Below are positions 9,022-17,484 of a stretch of DNA of 64,000 bases, one piece after another. Below the pieces are notes generated by a model. It was not told where the DNA came from. It searched no databases and saw only the letters and a program-made list of their open reading frames with translations. Positions within the stretch are counted from its first letter, which is position 1, and every line of letters starts with the position of its first letter. A program made the translations under genes and the position numbers. Location of the stretch: the NCBI GenBank assembly GCA_002425225.1, contig DILV01000032.1:27043-91042 (forward strand), read 5' to 3'. The stretch comes from Thiothrix sp. UBA5583. Lineage in GTDB: Bacteria > Pseudomonadota > Gammaproteobacteria > Thiotrichales > Thiotrichaceae.

Positions 9022-11890
9022 AGATTCGGAGTGATAACCCCTGCAATTCCTCCAGCTCTTTATCGCGGCGGTGGTAGCCGGTTTCGTTGATGAGTTTGGC
9101 AGCGGCGGCAATGTGGTACGCAGGGTCAGCCGCTTCGCGGCTATTCCCCCCTTCCCCAACCCTTCCCCCGCAAGGGGGGAAGGGAGCAAGAGACTCCGCC
9201 ACCAACAGCCGCGCCATCTCCAAATGATAATCCGTCAAAAACAGCCGCATCCCGCTGGGTTCGGCGATGTCGAACACTTCCTGCAAGTCCTGCCGGGCGC
9301 GGGCGAAGTCGCGGGTGTGGCGGTGCAGTGCAGCGCGGGCGAGCAGACCGTGGGGTAGCATCTGCTGGTATCCTGCTGCACGCAAACCGGCTACGGCCTG
9401 ATCCAGCCACCCTTCGGCTGCCTCTTGCCCCTCCCCTGATAAGGGGAGGTTGGGAGGGGTTTCTTCCACCGCTTGCTGCAAATGCGCACGTCCGAGGGTG
9501 AGTTGGTCCAGGGCAATATCCAGCAACCAGTTTTGTGTTGTTACCCATCCCAACGTCTGTTCCGCCCGCTCCAGCACCTCCGCCGTGCTGCCCTGCGTCA
9601 GCAGCAGGTCGCAGTAGCGGAAACCCCGCAGCGAATACAGGCGCGGATACTCTGGCTGGTCTTCCTGCTGGAGTTGCTCCGCTTCCCGGAACAGGGCAAG
9701 GGCGGCGGCGGTCGCGCCAGCCTGATGCAGGGCATCGGCGTGGGCGGTGCGGTCGCTCATGCGCTCGAACATATCCCCGGCCTGGTCGGCGTAGCCCACG
9801 CTGCGTTGGCTGCTGGCTTGCGCTTGCGCCACCTCGCCGAGGGTGAGTTGCAGTTCGCTGAGGTTGCTGACCTGTGCTGCGGCTTGTTTCCAGTCCCCCT
9901 GTTTCGCCAGCATATCAAGGCTTGCCTGCATCGGCTCCAGTGCCTCACGCAGCCGCCCCAAGGCGCGTAAACAGAAGCCTGCCTGATTTAGCAACCAAGC
10001 TTTGTCCGCTTCTGTCAAACCCGCTGCGGGGGTGTGCCACGGGGTCGTGAAGAAATGCGCCACGGTGGCGAGGTCATCGCTGAAAGCACCGAGTTTTTTG
10101 ACGATGTAAGCTTCTTGCTTGCGCCGAATACGAGGCCAGTAAACCTCCTCCAACGCCTGCTGGTGCAACCCCGCCGCACACCCATGCGCCCCCGCACTGA
10201 ACAACGGCTGCATTTCTTCCAGCGTATCGGGCAATGGGTTCTCCGGCAGGGCTTTGTAGTAGCCGTACAGCCGTTCATGCGCTTGCTGCCACGCTTGCGG
10301 CTGCTGGGTTTGCAGTTGCCCGCCGAAGTATTCGCGGATCAGCGGGTGGCAGTCGAGGTCGCCGCCGCCGGACTGCTGCGACAACAAGTGGTGTTCTTCG
10401 CGCAAACTGGCGATGGCTTCCAGCCATTCGTCTTCATCAATGTCGGCGGTCAGGTGTGGAATCTGCGCATCCCACAGCATTTGCAGCACGTCTTGCCCGA
10501 TGGGGTGGTCGAACAGCCCCAATAAGTGCAGCAATGCCAGTTCCGGCTCACCAGCAAACCATTCCGCGTAAGCCTGCATCACCTTGAAGGCGTGGCGGCT
10601 GTCGCGGTTGCCCGTGGCTTTGACCAGTGCCTTGAGCGTGTCGCGCTTGCGCACATCGCCCTGATGCCGCAGCCGCAACACATTCCCCAGCAAACTCAAC
10701 GCCAGCGCATGACCACCGTATTCACGCACCGCCTTGCCCAGTTCCGCCGCGCTGCCTTTCACGCCCAGCGATTGCAGCAACTGGATGCCATCCGCCGCTG
10801 TCAGGTTTTGCAAATCGTGGCGGATGACGCTGGGCGCGTCACGGTCACTGAGTTCATGCAACGCAATCCGCGTGGTGATAATGCACAAACCGCACGGATG
10901 GCGGGCAAGCTGGCGCAGCAACTGGCGGATGGCTTTGTCCTTGAGTGCGCCGCGCATCGCCGCGCCGCCGTGTTGCAGCGGCTCCAGACCATCCAGCACC
11001 AGCACGTAGCGTTTGCCGTGCAGCAATTCGGCGAGGTGGTCGCCCTTGTCCTCCTCCGACGCAAACCGCTCGCGGGTCGAACCCAGCTTCGCAAACGCAT
11101 GGCTGAAAAACGGCGTGGCGGAAGTCTGCTTGTCTTCGCTTGCACCTTGCGAATAGAACGACCATGCGATCAGCACCGGGATGTCGGCGGTGTGGTCAAG
11201 CCAATGGCGCAGGAGTTTGGTTTTGCCCGTACCACCGGGGGCAATAAACTGAATAATGCGCGTTCTTCCTCCCCCTCGCCCGCTTCGCGGGAGAGGGGGC
11301 TGGGGGGTGAGGGTTTCTTCCTGCCATGCGTCGTTGAGGAGTTGCAGTTCGGCGGTGCGTCCGAAGAAGCCGCCTTTGACGATGGGGAGGCGGTCGGAGT
11401 GGATGGAGGGCGTCGTCGGGGAGATTGTCGGGCTGAAGCCCAACCGACAAGTGCCCACTAGATCGTGTATCTTTTCTGCCAGCTTACACAGGATGTCATC
11501 CTGCTGATGCTCAACCAAGGTGGATAACGGTACGTTGTCGCGTGATGCCCCCTGCATGGCATTGAGCCAGCCAACCTTTTTCCAGGGACAGGGCTTTAAA
11601 ATCAGCGGGATGACGCAAATCCCTTGCTGCTCTCGCCGCTCCAGCAAACGCGGGATTTCTTCCCCCCGGATGAATTTGGACGTGAGGAAATCGGCGCTGA
11701 TCAGCAGGATGGCGACATCAGCGGTGTTAAGCGCTGTTTCGATTTCAGGATACCAGCTATCACCCAGAGCAATCTGGCGGTCTTCCCACACCGATAACAA
11801 GCCCTCCATTTCCAGTACGGCAAGCTGGGTTTGCAGGCGGTCTTTCCACGCCTCGTCTTTGTGACTGTAACTGATGAAAACCCTGGTCAT
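9020..11890 (-). CDS. TIR-domain STAND NTPase with C-terminal TPR-like repeats (defence-type)
   Basis: 956 residues from the ATG at 11890. The N-terminal TIR domain begins TRVFISYSHKDEAW and runs to about residue 140. A STAND/NB-ARC NTPase follows, with P-loop APGGTGKTKLL near 217 and Walker B-like LVLDGLEPLQ near 290. The C-terminal third is helical, Leu/Ala-rich and TPR-like. TIR-STAND proteins in bacteria are mostly anti-phage or stress-triggered NADases that sense ligands through their repeats. Proline/glycine-rich inserts (near 206, 815 and 915) coincide with copies of the dispersed palindromic repeat. Two upstream in-frame ATGs (11965 and 12034) exist; the one at 11965 has a GGAAG ribosome site, so the start is uncertain. 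Neighbouring toxin-antitoxin genes fit a defence block. Confidence 0.85.
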   Translation of the reverse strand: MTRVFISYSHKDEAWKDRLQTQLAVLEMEGLLSVWEDRQIALGDSWYPEIETALNTADVAILLISADFLTSKFIRGEEIPRLLERREQQGICVIPLILKPCPWKKVGWLNAMQGASRDNVPLSTLVEHQQDDILCKLAEKIHDLVGTCRLGFSPTISPTTPSIHSDRLPIVKGGFFGRTAELQLLNDAWQEETLTPQPPLPRSGRGGGRTRIIQFIAPGGTGKTKLLRHWLDHTADIPVLIAWSFYSQGASEDKQTSATPFFSHAFAKLGSTRERFASEEDKGDHLAELLHGKRYVLVLDGLEPLQHGGAAMRGALKDKAIRQLLRQLARHPCGLCIITTRIALHELSDRDAPSVIRHDLQNLTAADGIQLLQSLGVKGSAAELGKAVREYGGHALALSLLGNVLRLRHQGDVRKRDTLKALVKATGNRDSRHAFKVMQAYAEWFAGEPELALLHLLGLFDHPIGQDVLQMLWDAQIPHLTADIDEDEWLEAIASLREEHHLLSQQSGGGDLDCHPLIREYFGGQLQTQQPQAWQQAHERLYGYYKALPENPLPDTLEEMQPLFSAGAHGCAAGLHQQALEEVYWPRIRRKQEAYIVKKLGAFSDDLATVAHFFTTPWHTPAAGLTEADKAWLLNQAGFCLRALGRLREALEPMQASLDMLAKQGDWKQAAAQVSNLSELQLTLGEVAQAQASSQRSVGYADQAGDMFERMSDRTAHADALHQAGATAAALALFREAEQLQQEDQPEYPRLYSLRGFRYCDLLLTQGSTAEVLERAEQTLGWVTTQNWLLDIALDQLTLGRAHLQQAVEETPPNLPLSGEGQEAAEGWLDQAVAGLRAAGYQQMLPHGLLARAALHRHTRDFARARQDLQEVFDIAEPSGMRLFLTDYHLEMARLLVAESLAPFPPCGGRVGEGGNSREAADPAYHIAAAAKLINETGYHRRDKELEELQGLSLRI
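9145..9192. repeat. G/C-rich palindromic repeat inside the TIR-STAND gene
   Basis: In-frame copy (CCCCCTTCCCC, CCGCAAGGGGGG, AGGGAGCAAGAG) that encodes a Pro/Gly-rich stretch APFPPCGGRVGEGG near the C-terminus. Confidence 0.75.
9424..9461. repeat. Short palindromic repeat inside the TIR-STAND gene
   Basis: CCCCTCCCCT-GATA-AGGGGAGG followed by a G-rich arm. In frame it encodes ETPPNLPLSGEGQE, probably a flexible linker between helical repeats. Confidence 0.7.
11263..11313. repeat. Palindromic repeat inside the TIR-STAND gene, between TIR and NTPase
   Basis: CCTCCCCCTCGCCCGC followed by GCGGGAGAGGGGGC. In frame it encodes TPQPPLPRSGRGGG just before the P-loop strand, so it extends the TIR-NTPase linker. 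Confidence 0.7.
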
Positions 11891-12050
11891 GTGAGCAAGC
11901 CTGTTCACTTTACAATAGGCTTGATAATACCGTTTATCGGCGATTTTGTCCGGCTTTATGAACATTTGATCACCGCTTCCATGTGGCGATATTGACAATA
12001 ATGAGTCAACATTCAAGACTCTAGGTATCGGCAAATAGGAGAGTCAAATC

Positions 12051-12356
12051 ATGACCACGCTAAACATTTCTTTACCCGACAATATGAAAATGTGGATCAA
12101 CCAACGGGTAACGGGGGGTGATTACAGCAATATCAGCGATTACATCCGCAGCCTCATCCGCCGTGACCAAGAGCAGCTACAAGCCCAGCGTGAGCAAGAT
12201 GCCCGCAAGTGGCAACTGATACAGGACATCGCCCGCAAAAATCTGCAACAGCGTTTGGCGGAACCACCACCCGAAGAATTTGCCGACATGAGCGAAGCAG
12301 AGGTGATGCAAATGGTGCGTGAAGAAATCCACGCTTCCCGCAAAAGCAAAGCATGA
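12051..12356 (+). CDS. ParD/CopG-type ribbon-helix-helix antitoxin
   Basis: 101 residues with an N-terminal ribbon-helix-helix fold (TLNISLPDNMKMWINQRV, then a YSNISDYIRSLIRRD helix typical of ParD) and a charged C-terminal tail that would wrap a toxin. It overlaps the next gene by 4 bp (ATGA) and has AGGAGAG before the start. The partner is a PIN-domain protein, not the usual ParE. It is expected to repress its own operon. Confidence 0.85.
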   Translation: MTTLNISLPDNMKMWINQRVTGGDYSNISDYIRSLIRRDQEQLQAQREQDARKWQLIQDIARKNLQQRLAEPPPEEFADMSEAEVMQMVREEIHASRKSKA

Positions 12357-12769
12357 GGATTGTCATTGATTGTAACGTCCTGATTTCAGCAGGGCTGACA
12401 GCGGGAACATGCCGCGCCGTGGTCCAAACGGCACTGGCACATTACGAGATAGTGATGTCACCCGATATTTTGGCTGAATATCAGGACGTGGTATCCCGCC
12501 CCAAATTTGCCCGTGTTCGTGACAAACTGGAAGGTTTCATGCTGGACATGGCACGGGTAGCTGAATTTGTTTACCCAGAGCCGCTTGCTTATCCACTCCC
12601 AGACCCAAAGGATGTGCCTTATTTGTTAGCAGCACTGGCAAGTGGTGCGAAATATTTGGTAACGGGCAATGGCAACGACTTTCCAGCGGATGTCTGCGTG
12701 GGTGTTGATGTGGTGACACCAGCGGCATTTCTCAGGCTTGATTTGCCGGATGAACCAATTTTACGTTGA
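12353..12769 (+). CDS. PIN-domain toxin component of a type II toxin-antitoxin pair
   Basis: 138 residues of the PIN nuclease superfamily (COG1569-like). The first acidic residue is in IVIDCNVLISAG near residue 5, later acidic residues are in LPDPKDVPYLLAA near 86, and VTGNGNDF near 105 is the C-terminal PIN motif. PIN toxins cleave RNA with metal-coordinating Asp/Glu residues. It is translationally coupled to the ParD-like antitoxin upstream. The RNA target cannot be told from sequence. Confidence 0.82.
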   Translation: MRIVIDCNVLISAGLTAGTCRAVVQTALAHYEIVMSPDILAEYQDVVSRPKFARVRDKLEGFMLDMARVAEFVYPEPLAYPLPDPKDVPYLLAALASGAKYLVTGNGNDFPADVCVGVDVVTPAAFLRLDLPDEPILR

Positions 12770-12782
12770 GCAATTTATCGGC

Positions 12783-13241
12783 TTAGTCGTGTAAGTAACG
12801 CCCACCCTCTTCCTGCACCTGATTCAACAGCGGATTATGAATACGCACCCCACCAATCACCTGCCCATGATTGAGGTCTTCACTCAGCAGCGTTTCCGCC
12901 CCCGCTGCATGTGCCGCCGCAACTATCAGTGAATCCCAAAATGATAGCTGCGCCGTTTCCTGAATGTTGGAGGCTATCTGAATCAGCGCCGGGTCAACCT
13001 GCACGACTTCCCACGCTTCGTACAATTTCAGCTCGGCTCTGGCGGTCCCATAAGTCATCGGCTTGCGTAATTTACGGGTGGCATTGTTGTAGAACTCTTG
13101 CATGACCTGCGTGCTAATCACCCCGCAACGTTGTCGCCACAAATCCTGCACGACTTGTTTGCAGATTTCCTGCTTCCAGCCAGCCGCATGATCGTAGACA
13201 TACAACAAGATATTGCTATCAACGAAAGTTTTTGCGGTCAT
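12783..13241 (-). CDS. PIN-domain toxin (VapC-like)
   Basis: 152 residues with PIN hallmarks: FVDSNILLYVYD at the N-terminus with the first catalytic Asp near residue 8, QEFYNNATRK near 65, and SFWDSLIVAAAH near 119, followed by LLSEDLNHG with the last acidic cluster. It lies downstream of a small ribbon-helix-helix-like antitoxin and overlaps it by 23 bp, so the pair is one transcription unit. Likely a ribonuclease toxin. Confidence 0.83.
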   Translation of the reverse strand: MTAKTFVDSNILLYVYDHAAGWKQEICKQVVQDLWRQRCGVISTQVMQEFYNNATRKLRKPMTYGTARAELKLYEAWEVVQVDPALIQIASNIQETAQLSFWDSLIVAAAHAAGAETLLSEDLNHGQVIGGVRIHNPLLNQVQEEGGRYLHD

Positions 13242-13464
13242 ACATTTCCTCGCGTGTTAAGTAATTGCCACCGCCGAAGTCATAACCTTTTTCCATCGAA
13301 GCTAGTGCTTGCTCCATCGCTTGCAGGTAGGCATCGTCTTTCTTTGCCAAACGCTCCAGCTCTGCTGTCAGCAAGGCACTGATTGACGTAGAACGTTGTG
13401 CTGCCAGTACCTTAATTTTCTGGAGCAGTTCTTTTTCCAACGAAAGCGTAATATTCTGTTTCAT
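13219..13464 (-). CDS. Antitoxin, ribbon-helix-helix type (DUF6364-like)
   Basis: 81 residues: KQNITLSLEKELLQKIKVLAAQRSTSISAL is a typical RHH-type strand and helix start, followed by an acidic helical tail. GGAGGTGATGAC precedes the ATG. Its 3' end overlaps the PIN toxin gene by 23 bp. Expected to neutralise the toxin and repress the operon. Confidence 0.8.
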   Translation of the reverse strand: MKQNITLSLEKELLQKIKVLAAQRSTSISALLTAELERLAKKDDAYLQAMEQALASMEKGYDFGGGNYLTREEMYDRKNFR

Positions 13465-13593
13465 GTCATCACCTCCACGCTTTCATGTGTAGCACGCTTT
13501 TACGTGAAAAACAACGTGTGATAATTTTCGGATTATGCTCTAAACTAAACTTTAGACTAAAGCTGTTTTTTATTGAAATGGGTTTAACAGACG

Positions 13594-14784
13594 ATGATTT
13601 CCCCCATCCTCCGTCAGACATCTGCCTTGATCCTCGCCCGACGGCAACCCGAATACCGCCGTTTCCTGCACACTTGCATCGACTTCGGCGAACAACTGAT
13701 CGGCATCAAGGGCGCACGCGGTTGTGGCAAAACCACCGTGCTGCTACAACACGCGCAAAGCTGCGGCTTGGAAGCCTCGCGCATCCTGTACATTGCCTGC
13801 GACCACCCGGCGATGGTGGATGTGGACCTGTATGCCTTGGCGCAAACCTTTTACCAAGAAGGCGGGCAACTGCTGCTGATCGACGAAATCCACAAGAGCA
13901 AGGGCTTTGCCGTTCACCTCAAAGCGATCCGCGACACCTTTGATTTGCAGGTGATTTTTTCCGGCTCGTCGGCGTTGCGGCTGGAACACGAACTGGCGGA
14001 TTTGTCGCGGCGGGCGGTGGTACATGAGTTGCCGGTGCTGTCATTGCGTGAATTCATGGAAATCGAAACCGGGCAACAGTTCGCGGCTTATGCCCTGCCT
14101 GACATTCTCGCCAATCACGGCAACTTGGCGGCAAACGTCATGCAAACGCTGCGCCCGATTGAGCAGTTCAAGAAATACCTGCGTTACGGTGCTTACCCGT
14201 TCTACCGCGAATCGCTCGATAATTACACCAGCAAGCTGCTGGAAGTGATCAACCTGACGATTGATTCCGACCTTGCCAGCCTCTACAGCATCGCCCCCGA
14301 CAAACTGGATAAGCTGAAAAAGCTGCTGTATATGCTGTGCAGCACTGATCCGGTGGAATTGAACATTTCCAAACTGAGCGCGGGGGTGGGTACGTCCTGG
14401 CCGACACTTTCGCGCTATCTCGACAGCATGAGCGCGGGCAGTCTGGTGCATATCGTGCGCGGTGGCAGCGGAATGCGCACCGTCAATAAGCCGGACAAGC
14501 TGCTGCTGGACAACACCAACCTATTTTACGCGCTGTGTGCCAGCCCCAATGTCGGCTCGCTACGCGAAAGTTTTTTTGTCTCGCAACTGGGTTATCAGCA
14601 TCAGGTGCATTACCACGACAAGGGCGATTTTCTCGTGGATGACCGCTGGGTATTTGAAATCGGGGGTGCGGGTAAGACGCTCAAACAACTGGCACAGCAC
14701 CCGGATGGCTATGCGGTGGTCGATGATGTGGTCATTGGCGATGGCAGGCGGATTCCGTTGTGGTTGTTTGGGATGTTGTATTGA
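13594..14784 (+). CDS. AAA-family ATPase with DUF4143-like C-terminal domain
   Basis: 396 residues. Walker A is GARGCGKTTVL near residue 41 and Walker B is QLLLIDEIHKS near 93, followed by a sensor-like IFSGSSALRL. The C-terminal half looks like the DUF4143 domain with a winged-helix region (TSWPTLSRYLDSMSAGSLVH) and a nuclease-like end (DFLVDDRWVFEIGG). Such ATPases are common in accessory regions of bacteria and archaea and their biochemical role is poorly known. It ends the accessory block that holds the TIR-STAND protein and two toxin-antitoxin pairs. Confidence 0.8.
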   Translation: MISPILRQTSALILARRQPEYRRFLHTCIDFGEQLIGIKGARGCGKTTVLLQHAQSCGLEASRILYIACDHPAMVDVDLYALAQTFYQEGGQLLLIDEIHKSKGFAVHLKAIRDTFDLQVIFSGSSALRLEHELADLSRRAVVHELPVLSLREFMEIETGQQFAAYALPDILANHGNLAANVMQTLRPIEQFKKYLRYGAYPFYRESLDNYTSKLLEVINLTIDSDLASLYSIAPDKLDKLKKLLYMLCSTDPVELNISKLSAGVGTSWPTLSRYLDSMSAGSLVHIVRGGSGMRTVNKPDKLLLDNTNLFYALCASPNVGSLRESFFVSQLGYQHQVHYHDKGDFLVDDRWVFEIGGAGKTLKQLAQHPDGYAVVDDVVIGDGRRIPLWLFGMLY

Positions 14785-14794
14785 GTTACGTGAA

Positions 14795-15418
14795 ATGCTC
14801 TTAACCGACTGGTTTTCCCTGCTCGCTATCTGTTTGATGGGTGCAATGTTCCCCGGTGCAAGCCTTGCCGTGGTGCTGCGCAACACGCTCAATCATTCAC
14901 GCTTGCACGGCATGGTGACTGGCATTTCCCACGCGCTGGGCATCGGTTTGTACGCGCTGCTTTCGGTACTCGGTCTGGTTTTGCTGCTGCAACAATCACC
15001 GCTGCTGGTCAAAGCCATTAGCTACGCGGGGGCTGTTTACCTGTTGTGGCTGGGCTATCAGGGCTTGATCGCGAAAGCGCACACCGGGCGGCACGCCGCT
15101 ATTCAAACGCATCAAACCACGCTGCTGGACGCTGCCCGTGACGGCTTGCTGATGGCGTTGCTCAACCCCAAGGTAGGGCTGTTTTTCCTCGCGCTGTTCA
15201 GCCAGTTTGTGCAGGAAAACATGAGTTTTGCCGCCAAAGCCGTGTTCGTCAGCACCATTACGCTGGTGGATGGCGGCTGGTATGTGCTGGTGGCAAGCGT
15301 CCTGTCCCGCAGCCGCCTGCTCGACACCTTACGCCAGCAACAGGTATGGGTGGAACGCATCCTCGGTGGCATCCTGATCTTGCTGGCACTGAAAATCCTG
15401 CTGGGTAACGGTTATTGA
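14795..15418 (+). CDS. LysE/RhtB-family exporter
   Basis: 207 residues with about six hydrophobic helices. The N-terminus MLLTDWFSLLAICLMGAM FPGAS follows the LysE family pattern of a first helix with a Pro-Gly motif, then LLWLGYQGL near 85 and an ALLNPKVGLFFLALF segment near 125 that is highly typical. These carriers export amino acids or related metabolites. The ATG at 14795 is used because upstream sequence in this frame overlaps the ATPase gene. The ribosome site is weak. Substrate unknown. Confidence 0.85.
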   Translation: MLLTDWFSLLAICLMGAMFPGASLAVVLRNTLNHSRLHGMVTGISHALGIGLYALLSVLGLVLLLQQSPLLVKAISYAGAVYLLWLGYQGLIAKAHTGRHAAIQTHQTTLLDAARDGLLMALLNPKVGLFFLALFSQFVQENMSFAAKAVFVSTITLVDGGWYVLVASVLSRSRLLDTLRQQQVWVERILGGILILLALKILLGNGY

Positions 15419-15481
15419 GCCGTCTGTTATTTGTTGCCATGGCTGACAACATAAAACTTGTGTAGACACCTGCCAGACACT

Positions 15482-15528
15482 GGCGGAATTCCGCCGCCAT
15501 ACCTTTGCCATTATGGCGGAATTCCGCC
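15482..15528. promoter_or_regulatory. Paired perfect palindromes GGCGGAATTCCGCC, candidate operator
   Basis: The 14-bp perfect palindrome GGCGGAATTCCGCC occurs twice, at 15482-15495 and 15515-15528, with centres 33 bp apart (about three helical turns), upstream of the TRAP transporter operon. The spacing would put two dimers on the same DNA face. No regulator is identified in the window. Confidence 0.5.
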
Positions 15529-15628
15529 GTTCGTCGGCTTCTTCCCGACTTACCAGCCCAACCAGCGCAACACCTAAATAATTGTTTTTTAATATTATTA
15601 ATTTTATTTTCAGCAGTATTGTCCAGAT

Positions 15629-15644
15629 TGGCACGTTTCTTCCA
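15629..15644 (+). promoter_or_regulatory. Candidate sigma-54 promoter of the TRAP operon
   Basis: TGGCACG-N4-TTCCA with the exact 10-base GG to (G)C spacing of sigma-54 promoters. The -12 element has one mismatch at a nearly invariant G (TTCCA instead of TTGCA), which lowers confidence. A start site near 15655 would leave a 30-base leader before dctP. Confidence 0.4.
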
Positions 15645-15685
15645 ATACCAATGGCGTGTTTAACCGCAATTCATTGGAGAGAGAG

Positions 15686-16693
15686 ATGAAAAAGACCCTG
15701 TTGACCCTGACTACTGCCGTTGTCCTCGGCTTGTCCAGCATGTACAGCTACGCTGCTGACCCGATCGTGATCAAGTTCAGCCACGTGGTTGCACCCGATA
15801 CCCCGAAAGGCAAAGCGGCTGACAAGTTCAAGGCGTTGGCTGAAGAAAAGACCAAAGGCGCAGTCAAGGTTGAAGTTTACCCCAACAGCACCCTTTACAA
15901 AGACAAGGAAGAAATGGAAGCCCTGCAAATGGGTGCGGTGCAAATGCTTGCGCCTTCATTGGCAAAATTCGGCCCATTAGGTGTAAAAGAGTTTGAAGTA
16001 TTCGACCTGCCGTACATTTTCCGCAACTACGACGACCTGCACAAAGTTACCCAAGGCGAAGTCGGTGCTGGCTTGTTAGCGAAACTCGAACCCAAAGGCG
16101 TGAAAGGTTTGGCGTATTGGGATAACGGTTTCAAAGTCATGAGCGCGAACAAAGCGCTGCAAACGCCGGAAGATTACAAAGGTCTGAAAATGCGCATCCA
16201 GTCTTCCAAGGTGTTGGAAGCGCAAATGCGGGCATTGGGCGCAAACCCACAAGTCATGCCGTTCTCCGAAACCTACCAAGCCCTGCAAACCGGGGTTGTC
16301 GACGGTACTGAAAACCCGCCATCCAACCTGTTCACCCAAAAAATGCACGAAGTGCAAAAGAATGCGACTGTCACCAACCACGGCTACTTGGGTTATGCAG
16401 TAATCGCGAACAAAGATTTCTGGGAAAAACTGCCAGAAGACGTGCGTAAAGGTCTGGATGAAGCAATGAAAGAATCCACCGATTTCGCCAACCAAATCGC
16501 CAAGGAAGAAAATGACAAGGCACTGGAAGCGGTAAAAGCCTCCGGCAAAACCGAAGTCTACGTCCCGACCGAAGACGAAACCAAAGCCATGCAAAAAGCC
16601 TTGGCACCTGTCCATGCCGAAATGGCTGAGCGGATTGGTAAAGACGTAATCGACTCCGTTTACAAAGCGACCGGGTTTGATCCTTCCAAGTAA
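15686..16693 (+). CDS. dctP: TRAP transporter solute-binding protein DctP
   Basis: 335 residues with a signal peptide (basic MKKTLLTL, hydrophobic core, predicted cut after SYA near residue 23). The mature part follows the DctP fold: IKFSHVVAPDTPKGKAADKF at the start, the ALQMGAVQM segment, and GVVDGTENPPSN near 203, a typical DctP-family ligand-hinge motif. It captures an organic acid (C4-dicarboxylate or similar) in the periplasm for the DctQM permease. The start at 15686 has GGAGAGAGAG upstream; the listed upstream ATG at 15656 would disrupt the signal peptide. A repeat-filled gap separates it from dctQ. Confidence 0.92.
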   Translation: MKKTLLTLTTAVVLGLSSMYSYAADPIVIKFSHVVAPDTPKGKAADKFKALAEEKTKGAVKVEVYPNSTLYKDKEEMEALQMGAVQMLAPSLAKFGPLGVKEFEVFDLPYIFRNYDDLHKVTQGEVGAGLLAKLEPKGVKGLAYWDNGFKVMSANKALQTPEDYKGLKMRIQSSKVLEAQMRALGANPQVMPFSETYQALQTGVVDGTENPPSNLFTQKMHEVQKNATVTNHGYLGYAVIANKDFWEKLPEDVRKGLDEAMKESTDFANQIAKEENDKALEAVKASGKTEVYVPTEDETKAMQKALAPVHAEMAERIGKDVIDSVYKATGFDPSK

Positions 16694-16849
16694 GAGGGGG
16701 GAACCCCTCACCCCCACCCCTCTCCCTCAAGGGGAGAGGGGCTCAGAGGAGAGCGGTTGTATTGACCTTATTTCTTGTTCCCCCTCGCCCCTTGAGGGAC
16801 GACCCTGTAAGGGGGCTGGGTGCGGGGGCTAGGGGGTGAGGGGTTTCTT
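16694..16849. repeat. Two G/C-rich palindromic repeats between dctP and dctQ
   Basis: Units at 16694-16749 (CCCCACCCCTCTCCCTCAAGG / GGGGAGAGGGG) and 16770-16849 (CCCCCTCGCCCCTTGAGGG to GGGGGCTAGGGGGTGAGG). A stem here could protect the dctP mRNA end and lower expression of the permease relative to the binding protein, a known role of REP-type elements. Confidence 0.7.
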
Positions 16850-16863
16850 AGGAGGAGAAATGT

Positions 16864-17484
16864 ATGAAGTGGCTCGATCATCTCGAAGAAGTGTTGATTA
16901 GTGTCTTGCTGGCGGCTGCCACCATCGTGATTTTTGTGGCAGTGGTACACCGTTACGCGTCCGGCTTGCCGCTGGGAGCGCTCCAGGATTTTTTATTAAG
17001 TATTCACCTGAGCTGGGCGCAAGAATTGTGCATTATTTTGTTCGTGTGGATGGCGAAATTTGGCGCGGCTTACGGGGTGCGTCAGGGCATCCACGTTGGT
17101 GTAGATGTGGTGGTAAACAGCTTATCACCTGACAATCGCCGCATCACCACCATCATCGCCTTGTGTGCGGGCGCATTCTTTACCGCATTAGTCGCCGTGC
17201 TGGGGTTCAATCTGGTCTGGCATAACGGCATGGCTTACGCGGTGTTAAGTACGTTGGGGATGGAAACCGCCCCGTATTACGAGGGCCCTACCACGCCGGA
17301 TCTGGAATGGCGTACTTGGGTGGTATACCTCGCTGTACCCATTGGCTCGGCGTTGATGTGTTTCCGTTTTCTGCAAGTGCTGGCGAATTACTGGCGCACC
17401 GGCGAATTGCCGCATCATGACCACGGGCATGTGGATGGCTTGCACGATACCGATCCATTCCCCGTAGTGGAGCAAAAGCCATGA
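16864..17484 (+). CDS. dctQ: TRAP transporter small permease DctQ
   Basis: 206 residues with four predicted membrane helices, as in the DctQ family. WAQELCIILFVWMAKFGAAYG near 55 is the family core and is followed by a VRQGIHVGVDV motif. A His-rich tail ends the protein. AGGAGGAG precedes the ATG at 16864. It overlaps dctM by 4 bp. Works with DctM as the sodium-driven membrane unit. Confidence 0.92.
   Translation: MKWLDHLEEVLISVLLAAATIVIFVAVVHRYASGLPLGALQDFLLSIHLSWAQELCIILFVWMAKFGAAYGVRQGIHVGVDVVVNSLSPDNRRITTIIALCAGAFFTALVAVLGFNLVWHNGMAYAVLSTLGMETAPYYEGPTTPDLEWRTWVVYLAVPIGSALMCFRFLQVLANYWRTGELPHHDHGHVDGLHDTDPFPVVEQKP

Noticed and set aside
10526..11461. 311-codon + strand frame
   Set aside because: Antisense to the TIR-STAND gene; no domain and repeat-derived sequence.
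9145..16849. CRISPR array
   Set aside because: The repeated units are palindromic, irregularly spaced over kilobases and lack unique spacers of constant length; no cas genes in the window.
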